From: Siphonodentalium dalli
Lineage: Eukaryota; Mollusca; Scaphopoda; Gadilida; Siphonodentaliidae
Direction of reading: 5' to 3'
NCBI GenBank assembly: GCA_032622095.1
Contig: CP136068.1
Span: forward strand, 136,531,989 to 136,595,988
DNA length: 64,000 nucleotides
Position 1 is the first letter of the stretch; every line of letters begins with the position of its first letter. Under the pieces are notes generated by a model, which made no database searches, was not told the origin of the DNA, and saw only the letters and a list, made by a program, of their open reading frames with translations. Shown in pieces: positions 11,397-25,038 of this stretch. The translations under genes were made by a program, and so were the position numbers.

Positions 11397-11885
11397 TACA
11401 TATCTGGCTCCTCATCATTATTGCGCTTAAACAAAATTAATATCTCCCTCAGGAGATCACCCCTCGATACATATAGTAGAATCCGAATAGCCTTACGTGT
11501 GGACAGTCACCAGGTCACCAATAAACTCCACCCATTGCAATATGGACTACACCATTTGAATAACATGGTGGTTATGTAATGTGGCTCATTGTGCTTACGC
11601 GCAATAAGGAAGATTTTTAATTCAACTTAAGACCAATTAGCTCTTATTGCACTTAAGCGTAATAAGAATATTCCTTAATGCGCTTATAAAATGCATTAGA
11701 GATTCCCTTTTGCGATTAGGCGCAATAAGATATGCCTTATTTCGCTTAAACGCAATAAAATATTCATTATTGCACTTAAGCGCAATTAGATATTTCCTTA
11801 TAGATTAAGCACAATTAGATCTTACGTTATTGTGCTTAAGCGCAAGAGATTCCTTATTGCGCTTAAAGACGCATAATCCGAATTA
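11397..11885. repeat. degenerate GCGCTTAAGCGCAAT array
   Basis: About a dozen degraded copies of TTGCGCTTAAGCGCAA, spaced irregularly and often followed by TAAGA or TTAGATAT. Same motif as 2071-2216 and 8463-8546, more decayed. Confidence 0.7.
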
Positions 11886-13240
11886 ACGCTCGTAAGTTAC
11901 TTTTTCATTGTATTCGGTGGTCAAAAATATTTTATTCGAGTCGAGTGATCAGATGTCGATTTTTGAAATCTATTAATTTTCACCACCGTTAATTTTTAGT
12001 GGCCCAGTAAAATGTCGACGAGAAGACGGTCTCGGACCAAATTACGGAAGACGATGGAACTCTAAAAAAAAAATTAAATGGCTTTTTGGGGCAAATAATT
12101 GGCAAACCGGCAAACTTTCGTTGAACAAATGTTGATAAATTGGTCAATTTTGTACTATAGTTCACTGGCTACCATTACTGTTGGGTAATTAATCGATTCT
12201 GATAACTGGAGCGGTATTTAAAAAAAACGTTGTTGTTGGAATATGATGATGTGTGGACCATCGAATCGAATTGAGTACCGTTAAGCTCAATTATTTATGA
12301 AATGTCAAATTTACTTCCCATGGTACACATGTAATGTATGTTTGGTCTTTTCAAAAAAGTACCTCAAGATAATTATAGGAAATAAAAATAAATTTCGCAT
12401 CAAAATCAACACCAGTGACGTTGTAGATCTGTTGTGTTATAACATACCAATTCGTTGTACTTATTATTATTACAGGACAATTTACCGTTATGTAGAACGG
12501 CCATGGAGCCAGCAAAATGAAACAATTAACTGGATTACGGTAAACATTTATCCATGTCAGGAATCGGAACTGTGAAAATGTGCGGGTCCGGAGAACGCCG
12601 CAAACAGAATCGGAACGTATGGTTGTGTTACTTTGAAGGCATTATGTCAAGCTAAAATCGCGTATTTTGATCGACTGTATTTTTAAAGTAACGATGGGTT
12701 GTTAGCGATTACACACAAGCAATTTGTTCTACAAAACATTATCTCTTTCGCTTCGAAATTCACATTTGTACACAATACTTTTCTTTTGTGTGTGGATTTG
12801 AGTGAGCAAACCCTTGTAATTTGGTTCAGCGTGCAAAATATGGACTAAAGAATAAGTGAGTGTGAACAGTTAAATACCTTAGAAACAAGTCCTATGATTT
12901 GAATGTGTCATCCCATGAGTTGCTACCTCAATGTACACCAATTTGTAAAAATGGTCGTGGAAAATCGAGCAAAACTTTGACGGAATCGGATCTTATACCG
13001 CTCGGAATGGGAATTTTACTCGGGCGGAATGGGAATGAGATTTTTCGAGGAGCATATCCTCCACAGTGACTATAATAATCGGAGCTATGAATAGAGATGT
13101 TATTAAGAAAAGTTCCAACACTAACTATTCACTTCACATTGGTTGTCTAACATACAATGTGGCCTAATTCTAAACATCATTTTTATTTATGTGTACCGAG
13201 GATATATCAGAATGTTATATGAATTGAAGAATGTTCAGAA
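11886..13240. other. AT-rich intergenic, no gene supported
   Basis: A 92-codon frame at 12297-12575 has no domain or splice support. No strong repeat is visible. Confidence 0.5.
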
Positions 13241-13249
13241 ACCCCTCCT

Positions 13250-13770
13250 TCCTGGGACCATGTTTTAATATATAGTCATGGGGGGTTATAATTAGTCCTC
13301 ATTGGACCATATTATAATTGACCCTCATGTGACTAAATTTATATTGTATTTGACTCGAGTGATACCGTATTTTAATCAACACTGACGAAACCATATATTA
13401 ATTTTAATTAACCATCATAATGGGACCATATATTTATTCTTTAATTAAGTCACGTTACCATATTTTAATTGACCTTAATGGGACCACATTTCAATTAACC
13501 CTCATGGGTCCATATTTTTATTAACACTCATGGGACGATATTTTAATTAACAATCAAGGTACAATTTTAAGTAACCATCATGGGGCCATATTTTTTATTA
13601 ACCCTCATTGGACGATATATTAATTAACCCTCATGGGACCATATTTTATTTAACCGTGATGTGACCATATTTTAATTTACCCTCATCGGACCATATTTCA
13701 ATCAAACTTCTGTGTGTGACTATATTTTAATTTACCCTCATGTAACCATACATGTATTTTAATTAAGGTC
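13250..13770. repeat. ~26-bp minisatellite
   Basis: Units of the type AACCCTCATGGGACCATATT are repeated about 18-20 times with substitutions; successive CATGGG landmarks (for example 13503, 13529, 13579, 13632) are about 26 bp apart or a multiple of that. Confidence 0.85.
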
Positions 13771-14649
13771 CACACATCACACTCACCCACAATGTTAGAA
13801 AAAATACCGTCGTTTTAACGGTCTGAGACCGCGCAACACCGCTGCCAACATTTGACCGTTAAACATACGGTCAGACCGTAGCATGTTCCACGGTATAAAA
13901 CCGTTTAAATAACTGGCAGACCGTAACCAATAACTGTAAGACCGTTGTATTTTTTACGGTTCAGCACCGTTTAATTAATATCAAAACCGTAAATAATAAA
14001 GGTCAGACCAATGGTATTTTTCATGGGTTAACACCAATTTTTTGCTCTTAATTTGCTAATTTACCATAGAATTAGCCAGGTTCCCATGGTGACAATATGA
14101 TTTCCCGGTAGGCATTAAGATTAATATATTTTTGAATTGTCGAAACTAGTATTATTCGTAACTGAAAAGTACCTCTTAGTTCTTATGTTACGATCATAGT
14201 TTTGATGAAATGTAAATCCTCAATGCATAAAGTGATAGACGATACCTATGAAACTTTGCAGTTTGCAGAGTATCAAGCTTGTTATCTGCCTCGTAGAATT
14301 TAATCCGGAAAAGGCTGCGCACGCGTAATGTGTTCGCCTTTCACTAAATACTGTATAAATATGGCTGTAAATGAAAAACGATACTAGTAATAGCTGATAA
14401 GCCATCCCGTCACTATTCAGTTATGAGTAATACTAATTTCGACCATTCTAAAACATGAATCGGCATGCTCTTTAAAGCCATAAAAAGAACAAAGCTACAT
14501 GTTTTACAGTTAAAACTCAATTTTATGTACATGTGAAAGTAAAATATCTAAATGGCATACTTTTTGGTAACACGTAAGGCGTGAAATTGTCCAGTCACTT
14601 ATAAGCATAGTTTTTGTTTGAACAGGTGAACCCGTACATCATGACAGTA

Positions 14650-16038
14650 CAGTACCAGTCAGAAGAAGTGGTATTTTTAGGCGCATCTTTATTGCAATAT
14701 TGAGCGTGCTTAATTTAGAAAAAGGCGTGATTATAGCACACTACCAAAAATATGTCGCGCTTATTATTTCAATATTGAATGCAAAATATTGCGATACTAA
14801 GCACGCGAAATTTCATACAGACCCGATAGTGTTATATTTATATTATATTTTATCTCACGTGACTATCTAAGCCTTATCCACGCTTGTGATTGGTTGATTG
14901 ACATTCACTATTATCGATAGTGTTGTCCACGAAGCCATAGTGGGCCTCCTAAGTTTAGCACACCCACTATCGCTTGGAAAATCCAGAAATCTATTTTTAG
15001 CATGCCCACTATTCCGGGGAGGTAATTTGAAAGTCATCTCCACCTCGCTGCAAAAGTTCAACACTTTTTTATCCGAAATGTCTTTGTAATCGACAACTAG
15101 AGCACAATAAATGATCGTAAGCAATTTCTTTATGTTATTTGTGATGTTTTATCCATGTTTGGTGTGGCAATTTATCATGTTCCTTTCTCCGCTGATCACA
15201 ATATCGCTTTGATAATTTTGTCTATTTCCTTAGTTCGCGCTACTAAATTTTCTGAACGAATCTTCAGTTTGTTTTCGGTAAAAAAAAAGTTAGGTTTTGA
15301 ACTGATGTCATTGTTTAATAACAACACCAACAACAACGACGTCTGCTTTCTATTGTTAATAATTCCTGAGGAAGAAAATTTAAGATTTGCCCAACTAGAA
15401 GCCCGGCAATTTATTGAAGAAAATTTGACAAGCAAAATAAAAAAAGAAACAACAAAACTTTGCATTGAAAATATTGAAATCGTTCTGCAATGAAAAGGAA
15501 ATACATGGGAATATAGATGATTGTGAATTGTTTGACATTATGGGTCCTGGGACAGAAAGAAAAACGTTCGATAAAATATAATAAATATTGCACGGCTTGT
15601 CGGTGACTATGCCAAAATAGTGGTCCTCGGTGGAGGATTAGTCCCCTCGCCTCCGTCTCGGGGACTATTCCTCCCCTCGGACCACTATTTTGGCATAGTT
15701 ACCTCCAAGCCGTGCAATATTTATATAAGATAAATACTGTGCATACAGTGTACATATAGTGTACATATAGCATTTACAACTATAATTATATACATATCTA
15801 AAACATTGTCTCTATCTATACAATAAACAGTGTAGAAGAAGCAATAATTTGATTAAAATGTAACAACTTTGAGCGCAAGATGTCGCAATGTTAAGCACAA
15901 AATATTGAGATATTAAGCGCAAAATATTGCAATAATATCACAAGCGACATGCTTATAAGCGTTTCCACTTGCAATATTATTGTGATATTTGGCGCGAAAA
16001 TAGCGCGCTTAATATACCACTTCTTTTGACTGGTACTG
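14650..16038. mobile_element. 1.39-kb TA-flanked TIR element
   Basis: The terminal inverted repeats CAGTACCAGTC.AGAAGAAG (left) and their complement (right) are flanked by TA dinucleotides (14648-14649 and 16039-16040), as in Tc1/mariner-type insertion. Subterminal GCGC..CAATATTG motifs occur at both ends. Internal frames (for example 15155-15493) resemble no transposase, so it is called non-autonomous. Confidence 0.65.
15583..15722. repeat. 140-bp hairpin
   Basis: AAATATTGCACGGCTTG at the left pairs with the complement at the right, and both arms contain ACTATGCCAAAATAGTGGTC. The loop is GC-rich and around 15650. It lies inside the 14650-16038 element and may be a nested insertion. Confidence 0.75.
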
Positions 16039-19000
16039 TATATCAATAACATCTGTGGCACTACAGGGGCTTCACGTTGTGTTCTCTTTTTGGGTGATGT
16101 AAGTTCTCAACAAACAAGCATTAACATTTTAAAGTATTTTATGTATATATCTAAGTAACAACAAAATGGCCTTCATACTGAATGTCAGTATTTTACTTAG
16201 TTGCTTATAAAATAGATTAACATCCTAACCAAATGGAACCCCACATTAGGGTGGCGACTCCCGGACGTCCAGCGAAAATCGAAAGCAGTACATAAGGCAC
16301 TGAGTTAGAATATCGAAAGCGAAGGCGAAGGCGAATACTGCTTGGGCGGCGGTCGCTTATATAGCCATTGATGTCCTCATAGTCAGGTGATTTCTTAAGA
16401 GTTCTTCATTGGTTCCTCCAGGGACAGAGGGTCTTGCTCTTTATCCAGCATTCCTGGGTTTCTGTGTGTGGTCCCTCAAGATTAGAGTGTCAAGGTGTTA
16501 TCGCTAATCTAGAGGGCACAGAGGTCTATTGTCCACTCGGCAGTTATCAAGAGCTCTTTGTTCGCTGGGTCGCGTTCACCGAATTCTGGTATCCTAATTC
16601 TTGAAGTTGGTTATAACCAGGAGTGTCGTTGGGTATATCCAGGGATGGCATTAGGTATATCCAAGGGGTAATTTGGTGTCTCCAGACTGACTATGTTACA
16701 CTTCTAGTTGGGATTGGAATCTTCCAGACATCAGCAGATCCCATAATAACTGTGCGCAATGGCTTGGCGACAATGTTCTCCTGTAGTCGCACATTTTCCA
16801 TGGAATTTTAAAGCTTGATGCATCAAACTATACTGGTATCACAACCACTTAGTATCAATATCACTGAGTCAGCCAAATATAGTTTGATAAGAACATCCAA
16901 CCAATCGTGTACTCCCGGTTATTGTCGTAATAACTTGAATGTAACATGGCGAATGATGAAAATGTCTCAAATCCACACGTTTCAATGAAAATTGATGAAC
17001 ACAGGATGAATTGGTCCGTGTAATTGTAAAGTTGGAATTGTAGATATGTGACCATCCGTCACTGCGCAGCGTCAGTTCATTGTTTACGGTTTTGTTGTTG
17101 CCAATGAAGCTCTTGTGAATTACAATGGTGCATACAGTACATGTACATGTATATCCTCTATTGTAAATGTACATGCATGTGCTTTGAAACAATCAGATTC
17201 AGAACACTGTAAACTGGATTGTCAACATTCTAATAGTAATAGCTGCTCGTTGAGTCGTTGTTATTACTGTCACTATTTGTTGACATCGAAGCTTGTGTTA
17301 ATTGTACCTCTATCCTCTAGTATTAACAAATGTGCCAGTGTTTTGATACTAAGTCACACCACTGTCATTTTCAACATCATCACTGAGTCGAATGAAGTCA
17401 GACCCCCGCTCGTGCCATGAATCCATTGGCATGAATCTCTGCTCTCTAATTTAGTGGAAATTGTCAATGATTAAGGCGATTTTCGAAGAATTGAAACTTG
17501 TCCGGTCATCAAAGGAACCGAAATCAGACCGCCTTAACAACTGTCCACAGTGGAAAAAGTAACAGTTTCCCAAAAAAACAATAATTTGCGATTAAATATG
17601 CAACGCCAAATAGAAATGGCGAAAAAGTTATCTTAGTGCCAAAGCGGCAACTTAACCCCGGAATGAGAATTACGTACTCGTCAATAACGTACCGACCCGA
17701 TTAACAGAGAATGAATGCCGACATTATGTACTTATTAAATATCAACAGAGTAAGATTCAGTCATACTGTATGGAGGCATTGCCGTATATAATATGGTCGC
17801 CGATAAATATACTATTGAATTTTGACGGCATGACTTTGAATCACGAAAATATTTAATTTAGACAAATTTCATGGGCACATAAAATAACGGTAAAACACTG
17901 ATGAAACGGTATGGGACGGTCCGAAACCGTCGAACCGACAATAATTTCTAACAGTGCATAAACAAATATAATTACAACCAATCATGGAAATCCACCGTTT
18001 CCCGCGCTATTTAATTCTGTTGACACGTGTCGCCAAGACAAAGGGTTTTCTCTACACTGCGAAACGCGAAAAACTATACTATACATAGGCAACAACTCAC
18101 ACGCATGGCAAACGTCAGTCAAACTAAACTGTTCAAGTAATATTGCTTCTTGTAATTCACAATTAGAATCTAAAACTGTCAGTGGACCGAAAACTGCAGA
18201 ATGTTGGCGTGACTTTGATTATTCAGCCAAACTTTAGTCAAGGTGTCTGATACCCTGGGAAAGCGACCAGAATTTGAACTCCGAGTGACTCTTTACTGGG
18301 CCATGAACATCATCAGCTCAATGTAATACTATATCGACGAGACTCAATGCGACGGACACGATGAAGGGGAGCCCTCTCACATGTATGCACATTTCATGAG
18401 CTCTTTAGCCGCTTCGTTTGGAAAATGCAGCCTGTAAAATAACGGAAATTCAGCGACACTTAGATCATCGTATCTATCAGTGACATACGATTTAGTTATT
18501 TCACAGTAGCTTTCCTTATTTCACAGTATAGCGTTCGTTATTTCACTGTAGCTTTGTATACATATGGGTCAACCAGTTGTTCCTGTACAAGGATGGTTCA
18601 ATTTGCTGTATTATTAAAAGTCAAAATGTCGCACCTTTGAGCCGCAACGATACGATACAATTAATACAGTACAGTTTTGTTTGCTTGAAGACATGAAACA
18701 TCTCATTCGTACCTCGACATAAATATCGAATTTTCACTCGCGGATTTCAGCCGCTCGTGAAAATTCAATCTTTCGTAGCACACTAATGAGATAGTTCGGT
18801 ATTCAAAAAAAAATAATAATAATAATAATATTATCTATATCTTAATGTTTCTATATTACATTACGCTTATACACAGGGGCGGTTAAATATGGAGACGCCC
18901 CTCCCCAACTTCACAACATTTGGAATGTTACACCTACTAATGTTTCTCACTTCCTGACATTCCAACCGATAAACAGTGGAAATTTGTTGTTTTAGGTAAG

Positions 19001-19821
19001 ACAGTAACATATATGTCCTCCATTAGTATATATGTTGGTCTGAAAATGCCAGCATACAGTATGAAGTTTTCTGAACATGGGGGGGGGGGGGGGGGGGGGG
19101 GTCAACAGGGTGTTATGCTGGAAATTTCCAAAATCAGTAGCAATGTTCCAAGAGGGGAGTCAAATGTACTGGTTAAATGGTGTGTGTAGTTATAGCATTT
19201 GCGGTATTCCCGTTAAAACTGTCATCAATAGTATGCTATTGTTATGTTCGTATGATGTGTTATGTAAACAAAAGCCAAGTACTGTAACATTAACGGCTTT
19301 TGTTTACATTACATATCGAACTTGACAATAACATACTATTTACGCGATATTTATGATCGGTATAAGAACAAAATAAGTCTATATTAATATTCATTCTGTT
19401 TATGGTGGTTTTATGGATGTGACTATGTTATAACGGCAATATCCACCGCGAATTCATTCGTGCCTTTAAGTATGAGAGATCACATGCGGTGTGGTTTTGT
19501 ATGGTTTTATATATCAGTGAGTATATAGTCAGGTAGTAGAGTGAGTCTTCCGATGTCTATACAAAAAGCCCCTACCCCGCCCCTGAATTATGAATACCAG
19601 TTAACCTGTTAACAGAGAATAATTTAAATACGGAATACAATACATTACATGCTTTAATTTTAAAAATATCTATAACTTCAACTAATCTAAAGTCATAACA
19701 CTGAATTATTTCAAAAGTGTCCCTGCATGGGATAAGAGAGAATCAACATTAGAACGATTTACACTTAACCCTTTACCCAACAAAACGGCCCAAAACGCCC
19801 AAATAAAGCTTCAACAGCCTA
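16039..19821. other. intergenic; simple repeats only
   Basis: No gene is supported. Visible items are the right end of the candidate element near 17880-17957, an (AAT)n tract at 18805-18831, a run of 23 G at 19079-19101, and a hairpin at 19258-19318 whose arms read TGTAAACAAAAGCC and complement. A related GTTTGTTTACATAAC stretch followed by ATAAGAACAA lies near 40830. Confidence 0.5.
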
Positions 19822-20454
19822 CACTGAAAAAAAATTCCGTGTCACCACCATCGTAAGTGTGTCATGTGACCTATTTGCACATAATATTCTGACACACTTA
19901 GCATATTTTATCACAATGTTTGTTAATGTGTCAGATAACACGGCTCTTTTTTCTCTTATTGGCTCAGATGTGTCAACTGTTTTTAGTAAAGCTCGCTAGT
20001 GTGTCATATTGCTCGATTCCGTGTCATCTGACCCATCCCAATTATTTCGAAAAAAACACATCTTGATTTTGTGATACAGAGAGAACATATATATTTTATT
20101 ATGGAAATGCACAACTGTTCCAAATAAAATATGTTTTGTATGTGCGTGCACCAGATAATCCAATGGGAATTTCCCTTGAGTAACAAATAACTTTTTTTCA
20201 TAGAATACCAGGACCTATTAGTAATTGAAGGCACGATTGTTTTACTGTTATTTAATAGTCTAAGTATATTTGAGTATAAATATAATGGACAGGGGCAAAT
20301 ATTTTTAGTACGTACTGGTATACATATATGGCGCAAACAAAAATGAGAATTATGTGCGTCCCAATATACATTGTATATATATGGCTATATTTTCATGTAG
20401 GTGATTCGAGTCCATTGGAATGGGTCAGTATATAGATGTCTCTATTTTTCAGTG
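19822..20454. mobile_element. 633-bp TA-flanked MITE with TGTCA repeats
   Basis: It starts CACTGAAAAAAAATTCCGTG, ends TTTTTCAGTG and has TA immediately outside both ends (19820-19821 and 20455-20456). The left 200 bp contain repeated GTGTCA/TGACAC motifs. The sequence at 30133-30555 has the same TGTCA motifs and the same TTTTTTTTCAGTG end, so the two are related. Confidence 0.6.
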
Positions 20455-21338
20455 TACCTATAAATGTGTTTTGGCACACTGTTTTTTTTTTTGGAAGGTT
20501 ATTTGGGGGGGGGGTGGCTAAACCCGTATGATTGATTGTTTATTGCAAAGTCGTCAATTAAGGCGAAACATGCTATAACATATATACAATATTTACACTT
20601 ATAATTTCCTGTATGAATTTTTATACAAAAGGCGCGGCATTGTCACGCTACCATCAAAGGGGCATAGCCACCTTCATCAAAATAATATCACCGGGGAAAT
20701 CTAAGCAGATGACATGATATGAAGTTGAGATAAAAAAAATTGCAATGACAACAACGTCTTGTGATTATTAGCCCTGACACTATATACAGGGAAACAATAT
20801 TGCAATTACAGACAACAATTAACGTCCCGTGGTTATTAACTGTGACAGCATGTGTTTTCTTAATCCTCTCATATAAGATAATTAGATTATACCGCGAGCA
20901 TGCATGTTTCGAACTGGCGTTAAGTGTTAAACGACCACGGTACGAAACGTCCTGGACCCGGACCAACACAGATAAAAATCGTGATTTTTCAATTTAATTG
21001 TTTTCAAGTGGATTAAATGGAGTTTGCAGATATCATCATGCACGTATGTATATAGGTAAGTATTTATTACGAACAATTGTTATGAGTGGAAAACGAACCA
21101 AATACATATAATATATGTGTACATAGGTATATGACCTTGAAATGAGATACTTTTAGTCCGGAATTTCATATTGCATCCGATGGGTACCAGTTTTGACTGA
21201 TCTCGACCTACAAAATTTCCAACTATAGATCGAAATTTGCGCCACCTCTTTGGATTGAAATGTTTCAACTGGAGCTCTAAAGTTAGAGTGGATAGTTTAT
21301 TTTTTTGTAATGTTAATTGCAGAAATGTATACATTTAT
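20455..21338. other. intergenic, no gene supported
   Basis: Contains a T run near 20480 and a G run near 20504. Short frames at 20688-20997 overlap on both strands and show no domain. Confidence 0.45.
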
Positions 21339-21347
21339 GTTAATTAG

Positions 21348-21656
21348 GCTGAAGGGGTCACTCTCACCAAAAAAAAGTGCTGAAGGGTACACAGGATTTG
21401 AAAATGTGCTGAAGGGTACACAGGGTTTGTGATCGCCACTAACATCGTTACTTGAACTGTGTTTCTGAAAGTTTGGAGCCCAAGTAGCAGTTTTATTTCA
21501 GTTCATTTTAATGTTTATTGGAACGTATAATTATCTAACAGAAATCATGGCAGATTCAAAACTAAACGCCATTTAGAATGACATTTCAAACCTTTCAGCA
21601 CATTTTCAAATCCTGTGTACCCTTCAGCACTTTTTTGTGAGAGTGACCCCTTCGGC
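21348..21656. mobile_element. 309-bp MITE with 9-bp target duplication
   Basis: Arms of about 65 bp (GCTGAAGGGGTCACTCTCAC, then GTGCTGAAGGGTACACAGGA) are inverted at the right end. GTTAATTAG stands directly outside both ends (21339-21347 and 21657-21665). A 9-bp duplication is typical of Mutator-like insertion; that class assignment is inference. Confidence 0.8.
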
Positions 21657-21665
21657 GTTAATTAG

Positions 21666-23526
21666 GCATATACCGTATACGGTATATCAGAAATTTAGTA
21701 TGCAACCCCTTTCAGATGGAATTTTCCAATTGGAGCACCAATACGTAGTATAATTTAATGTTCACATCCCCAAATTTTGAGAGAAAAAAAACCGATTACC
21801 ATTACATTATTGATGTTAAAAAATAAAATAAATGGACGGTTCGAATTTCCAATTATATATGATAATACATTTGGGCTGATGCTCACAAGCTGTCCCTGTT
21901 AGTTATTCTATATAATCGCCCCTGTGCACGATCGAGCATGCACCAACAGAAATATGACTTTTATTGCTGACCTTAAATTGTTGATATATTATAGCATTAC
22001 CAAATGCTTTACCTTATTTGGGACTAAAAGTCGACTGACATGTTCCTCACTAAATTAAATTTGATATCGTACTAATTAATATTGAATTTTTTTGTTAAAA
22101 TTTTTTTTTTTTTTTTTAAATTAAAAAAAAAAAATTTCAAGTAACATGTTATAACATTCGCCTGGTTACTCCGAGTCACCACATCAAAGTTGGTTGTAAT
22201 CGGTCCATGAGTCTGGGAGAAAAGTTGCGAAAAAACAGACACTCCTCATCACTGTGATCAGGCCTACAGCCTACAGCCTACAGGTAAGGTTGGCCTATAC
22301 TGTATATAGTGCACCACACATATATGCAAATATCGCGTTATATTCTATTATTTAATCGTTATCATATTCGTACTATGTTAAATATAATATATATTGTATA
22401 ATATTTCATATCAATATGGGTATCTATTAATAAAATAACAATATACCTGGTTGTCACCACAAAATTCCATACACCAATAACATGATAGGATGGTACGTAA
22501 TCTTCAGGTACGTAAATTAGTAAAATACAGCCATCAAGAACTTCCGGATGAAAAATTTCAAAATTTTGCTGTGCGAGTTATTTCGGTTTGTATTTGATGA
22601 ATATATTCGTTATGTTGTCATTAACAAGGTTTATGTTGGCGCGTTATCATTGTAGCTGATGCATAGCACACATAGACGATATAATTTTTGTTTCGATAAC
22701 GTTCTTTACGGTGGAGGTCAAGTGACCAATTTTGAATGTGGATTTCAATGCAAATCTGCGGAGCAAATTGAAAAAATACAGACTCGCACCTACTTCTGAG
22801 TGTGATTTGATGTGTTATTGGAAACAACAAGTATTTATTGGAACTTGTTCCATGATAATGTTGGTGTATTTATTTTTGAATTTTATATTGATTTTTCAAA
22901 TGTACCGGTAGGTCAAGTGATGTAATTCCATTAAAAAAATTCTCGATCCGCCAGATAAATAACGGTTGTTTCCAATACCACATCAAGTCACACTCGGAAG
23001 TATGTGCAACTCTGTTACGTTTGCTCCGCTGATTTACATGGAAACCCCCATTCAAAATTGTTCGCTTGACCGCCCCCCTTAAACAAACCGTTAAGTGCAT
23101 TAAGCGCACATCACACAATGTGATATATTTTGTTCAACAAATATCGAGCACCGGTTACAGCCCAGTCAAATTGTAGCGCGTTCGGTGGAGAATAGCGCAA
23201 CATTTTGTCGTACGATCAGCTCCGCAAGGAATAAAATATTTTTTATTATGTACAATAGAGTCGTGCGATTTATTCCAAGTAGACAATCAGATTCAACTTG
23301 GCATCCAGCATGTCCTTCAAGTCCAAGTTGAATAGCAAAGTCAGAGTAGCGGGATATTTCGTACAGCGGAATATATTCATGCCTCTACAATAGGCCTACA
23401 ACTACATGTACAATTGAAAATCAGGTATCCAATTTGTGAAAAAAAATTCAAAATTCTAAGCTTTAAAATGTTGGGGGAGGAACTGTTTGGCTATAAAGCA
23501 ATTCATTTTCATTTTTTTTTTGCAAT
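21666..23526. other. intergenic, no gene supported
   Basis: AT-rich, with a long T/A tract at about 22097-22133. Two weakly similar segments near 22730-22830 and 22960-23060 (TTCAAAATTG..GTGACC type) hint at an old duplication. No credible coding exon was seen. Confidence 0.45.
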
Positions 23527-24160
23527 GTGATGAGCATTGAGTCATTACTATCAACAGTTGGAAATTTCATACCTGCCAAAACATTAGTTGGAAATTTCCC
23601 ACAATTGGAAAGCTTGTGTCCTGGTCCCTCCCCCGTGGCCAGTCAAAAACTGCTAGTTAATTTAAGAAAACAATATTGTCATACATTTGGTCAACATTGT
23701 CATTGGAATTGTCATCAGTTGGAAATTTTACAACCTAAGTGGGGTGTCAGGTTTGAAATTTCTAACTCTAGGAATGCTTGAGGCTAGTCTATTAGTAGAT
23801 GCTAGGATTTTGTGATTTTCTTGTTCAGATTACAAAATTTTCGTACGCCAGGCCGAACCATGGTCCGACCGGTGTGTCATTGTCTCTCCCCCATAGCCAA
23901 TACAAAAATGCTACATGTACTATTTCAAACTTTAACAATATTTTACTAAATTTAATCAAACTTGTGGACTGAAATGGTCATCAGTTGGGGAGTTTTCCTA
24001 CCTGAGGGGTACATTGAGTATGAGGTTTGAAATTGCCAACACTATAGGTTGAGGCCAGTCTAGATTCTAGGATTTGCAATTTTTTTATTTAAATTTTCTC
24101 ACACCGGGCCGAACAACCATGGTCAGCCCGGTGTGTCGTGGTCTGTAGCCATGTGTATTT
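23527..24160. repeat. diverged tandem repeat, ~260-bp unit
   Basis: Two and a half copies share GGCCGAACCATGGTCCGACC / GGCCGAACAACCATGGTCAG (about 23852 and 24111), CAGTTGGAAATTTT and AGGTTTGAAATTTC landmarks at about 260-bp spacing. Confidence 0.65.
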
Positions 24161-24479
24161 GTTTGGAGTTAGATCACTAGTTGTTAGGATTTATGCAGTT
24201 TATCCGGTTATAATATCTGACTGATCTCATACCGGGAATATAGAACCATGGTTTATGAAGATATAAGATAGTAGGGCTGATTCGAGGGGGGGGGGTGCAG
24301 TTGGAATTACCCACGGTGGACATCCCCGAACGGAAACACTCTAGCCACGTCCCTGACTGCATGCAACGGCGTAGAATGTACATACAATGTACATGTTCCT
24401 GAATTTATATACACAGCTGAAATTGTAATAAAATATAAGGTTATTATCATATATCGTGAATGATATATCTACCCTGCTG

Positions 24480-24790
24480 GGCAAAACAAGTGTCCACTTA
24501 ACCACGGTGCGGTTAGCATTGCCACCGCGGCCGAAATGCAACTACACTGCGGCTCCACCGGCTAACTACAGTTGGGCCGCGGTGTATTTGCCATTCGACC
24601 ATGGTGTAGTTGCCGCTGTGTATATTCATGAAACTGAAAAAAGACAATACAAACCAGAAATCTAACCACGGTGTACATGTCATTCGGCCCCATTGTAGTT
24701 GCTTTTCGGCCATGGTGTACATGTGTACTTGACGGTCGGCCGCGGTGTACTAACTGTACTTGCCGCTCGGCCGCGGTGCTCAACTGCAGT
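24480..24790. repeat. degenerate GGCCGCGGTGTA minisatellite
   Basis: The motif CGGCCGCGGTGTACTAACTG and variants recur at irregular 25-45 bp spacing, making this the most GC-rich patch of the area. Frames on both strands stay open only because of the repeat. Confidence 0.6.
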
Positions 24791-25038
24791 TACAAATTCT
24801 GAGGCGGAAAAAAACTGACCATTTCCCCCCCCCCCCCCCCAGAAAAATCAAATCTAACCCAGCCGGACAACAGCTCGGTTTGACCGGAAACCGAAAAATG
24901 CACCGGAGCATACAATTCATGAGAAGGTGCTTGGTAACTTAGTTTAGATTATTATGACTAAAATGGTCATTGTCTACCAGTAGAACGCAGATTTGTTCCT
25001 CGTGATGTCATGACATGTACAAACATGTATATTGGTGA

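Larger units (their letters stand above)
13786..17957. mobile_element. candidate 4.2-kb element with ACGGT-rich ends
   Basis: The left end reads CACAATGTTAGAAAAAATAC. The right end, on the other strand, reads CACTGTTAGAAATTATTG. Both ends are followed inward by many ACGGT/ACCGT motifs (13807-13990 and 17886-17935). The shared termini and matching subterminal motifs suggest one element, but the match has an indel, no clear target duplication was found, and no transposase is visible. Confidence 0.3.

Noticed and set aside
15155-15493. 112-codon frame inside the TA-flanked element
   Set aside because: No transposase motif; overlaps frames on the other strand and includes simple-sequence Asn and Lys stretches.
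16946-17023. Small 25-codon frame with a good start context
   Set aside because: Too short, no donor with good consensus, no downstream exon.
19077-19325. Frame beginning in the 23-G run
   Set aside because: Its start is homopolymer-derived glycine and the rest overlaps a hairpin.
24456-24942. Overlapping frames on both strands
   Set aside because: Kept open by the GGCCGCGGTGTA repeat.
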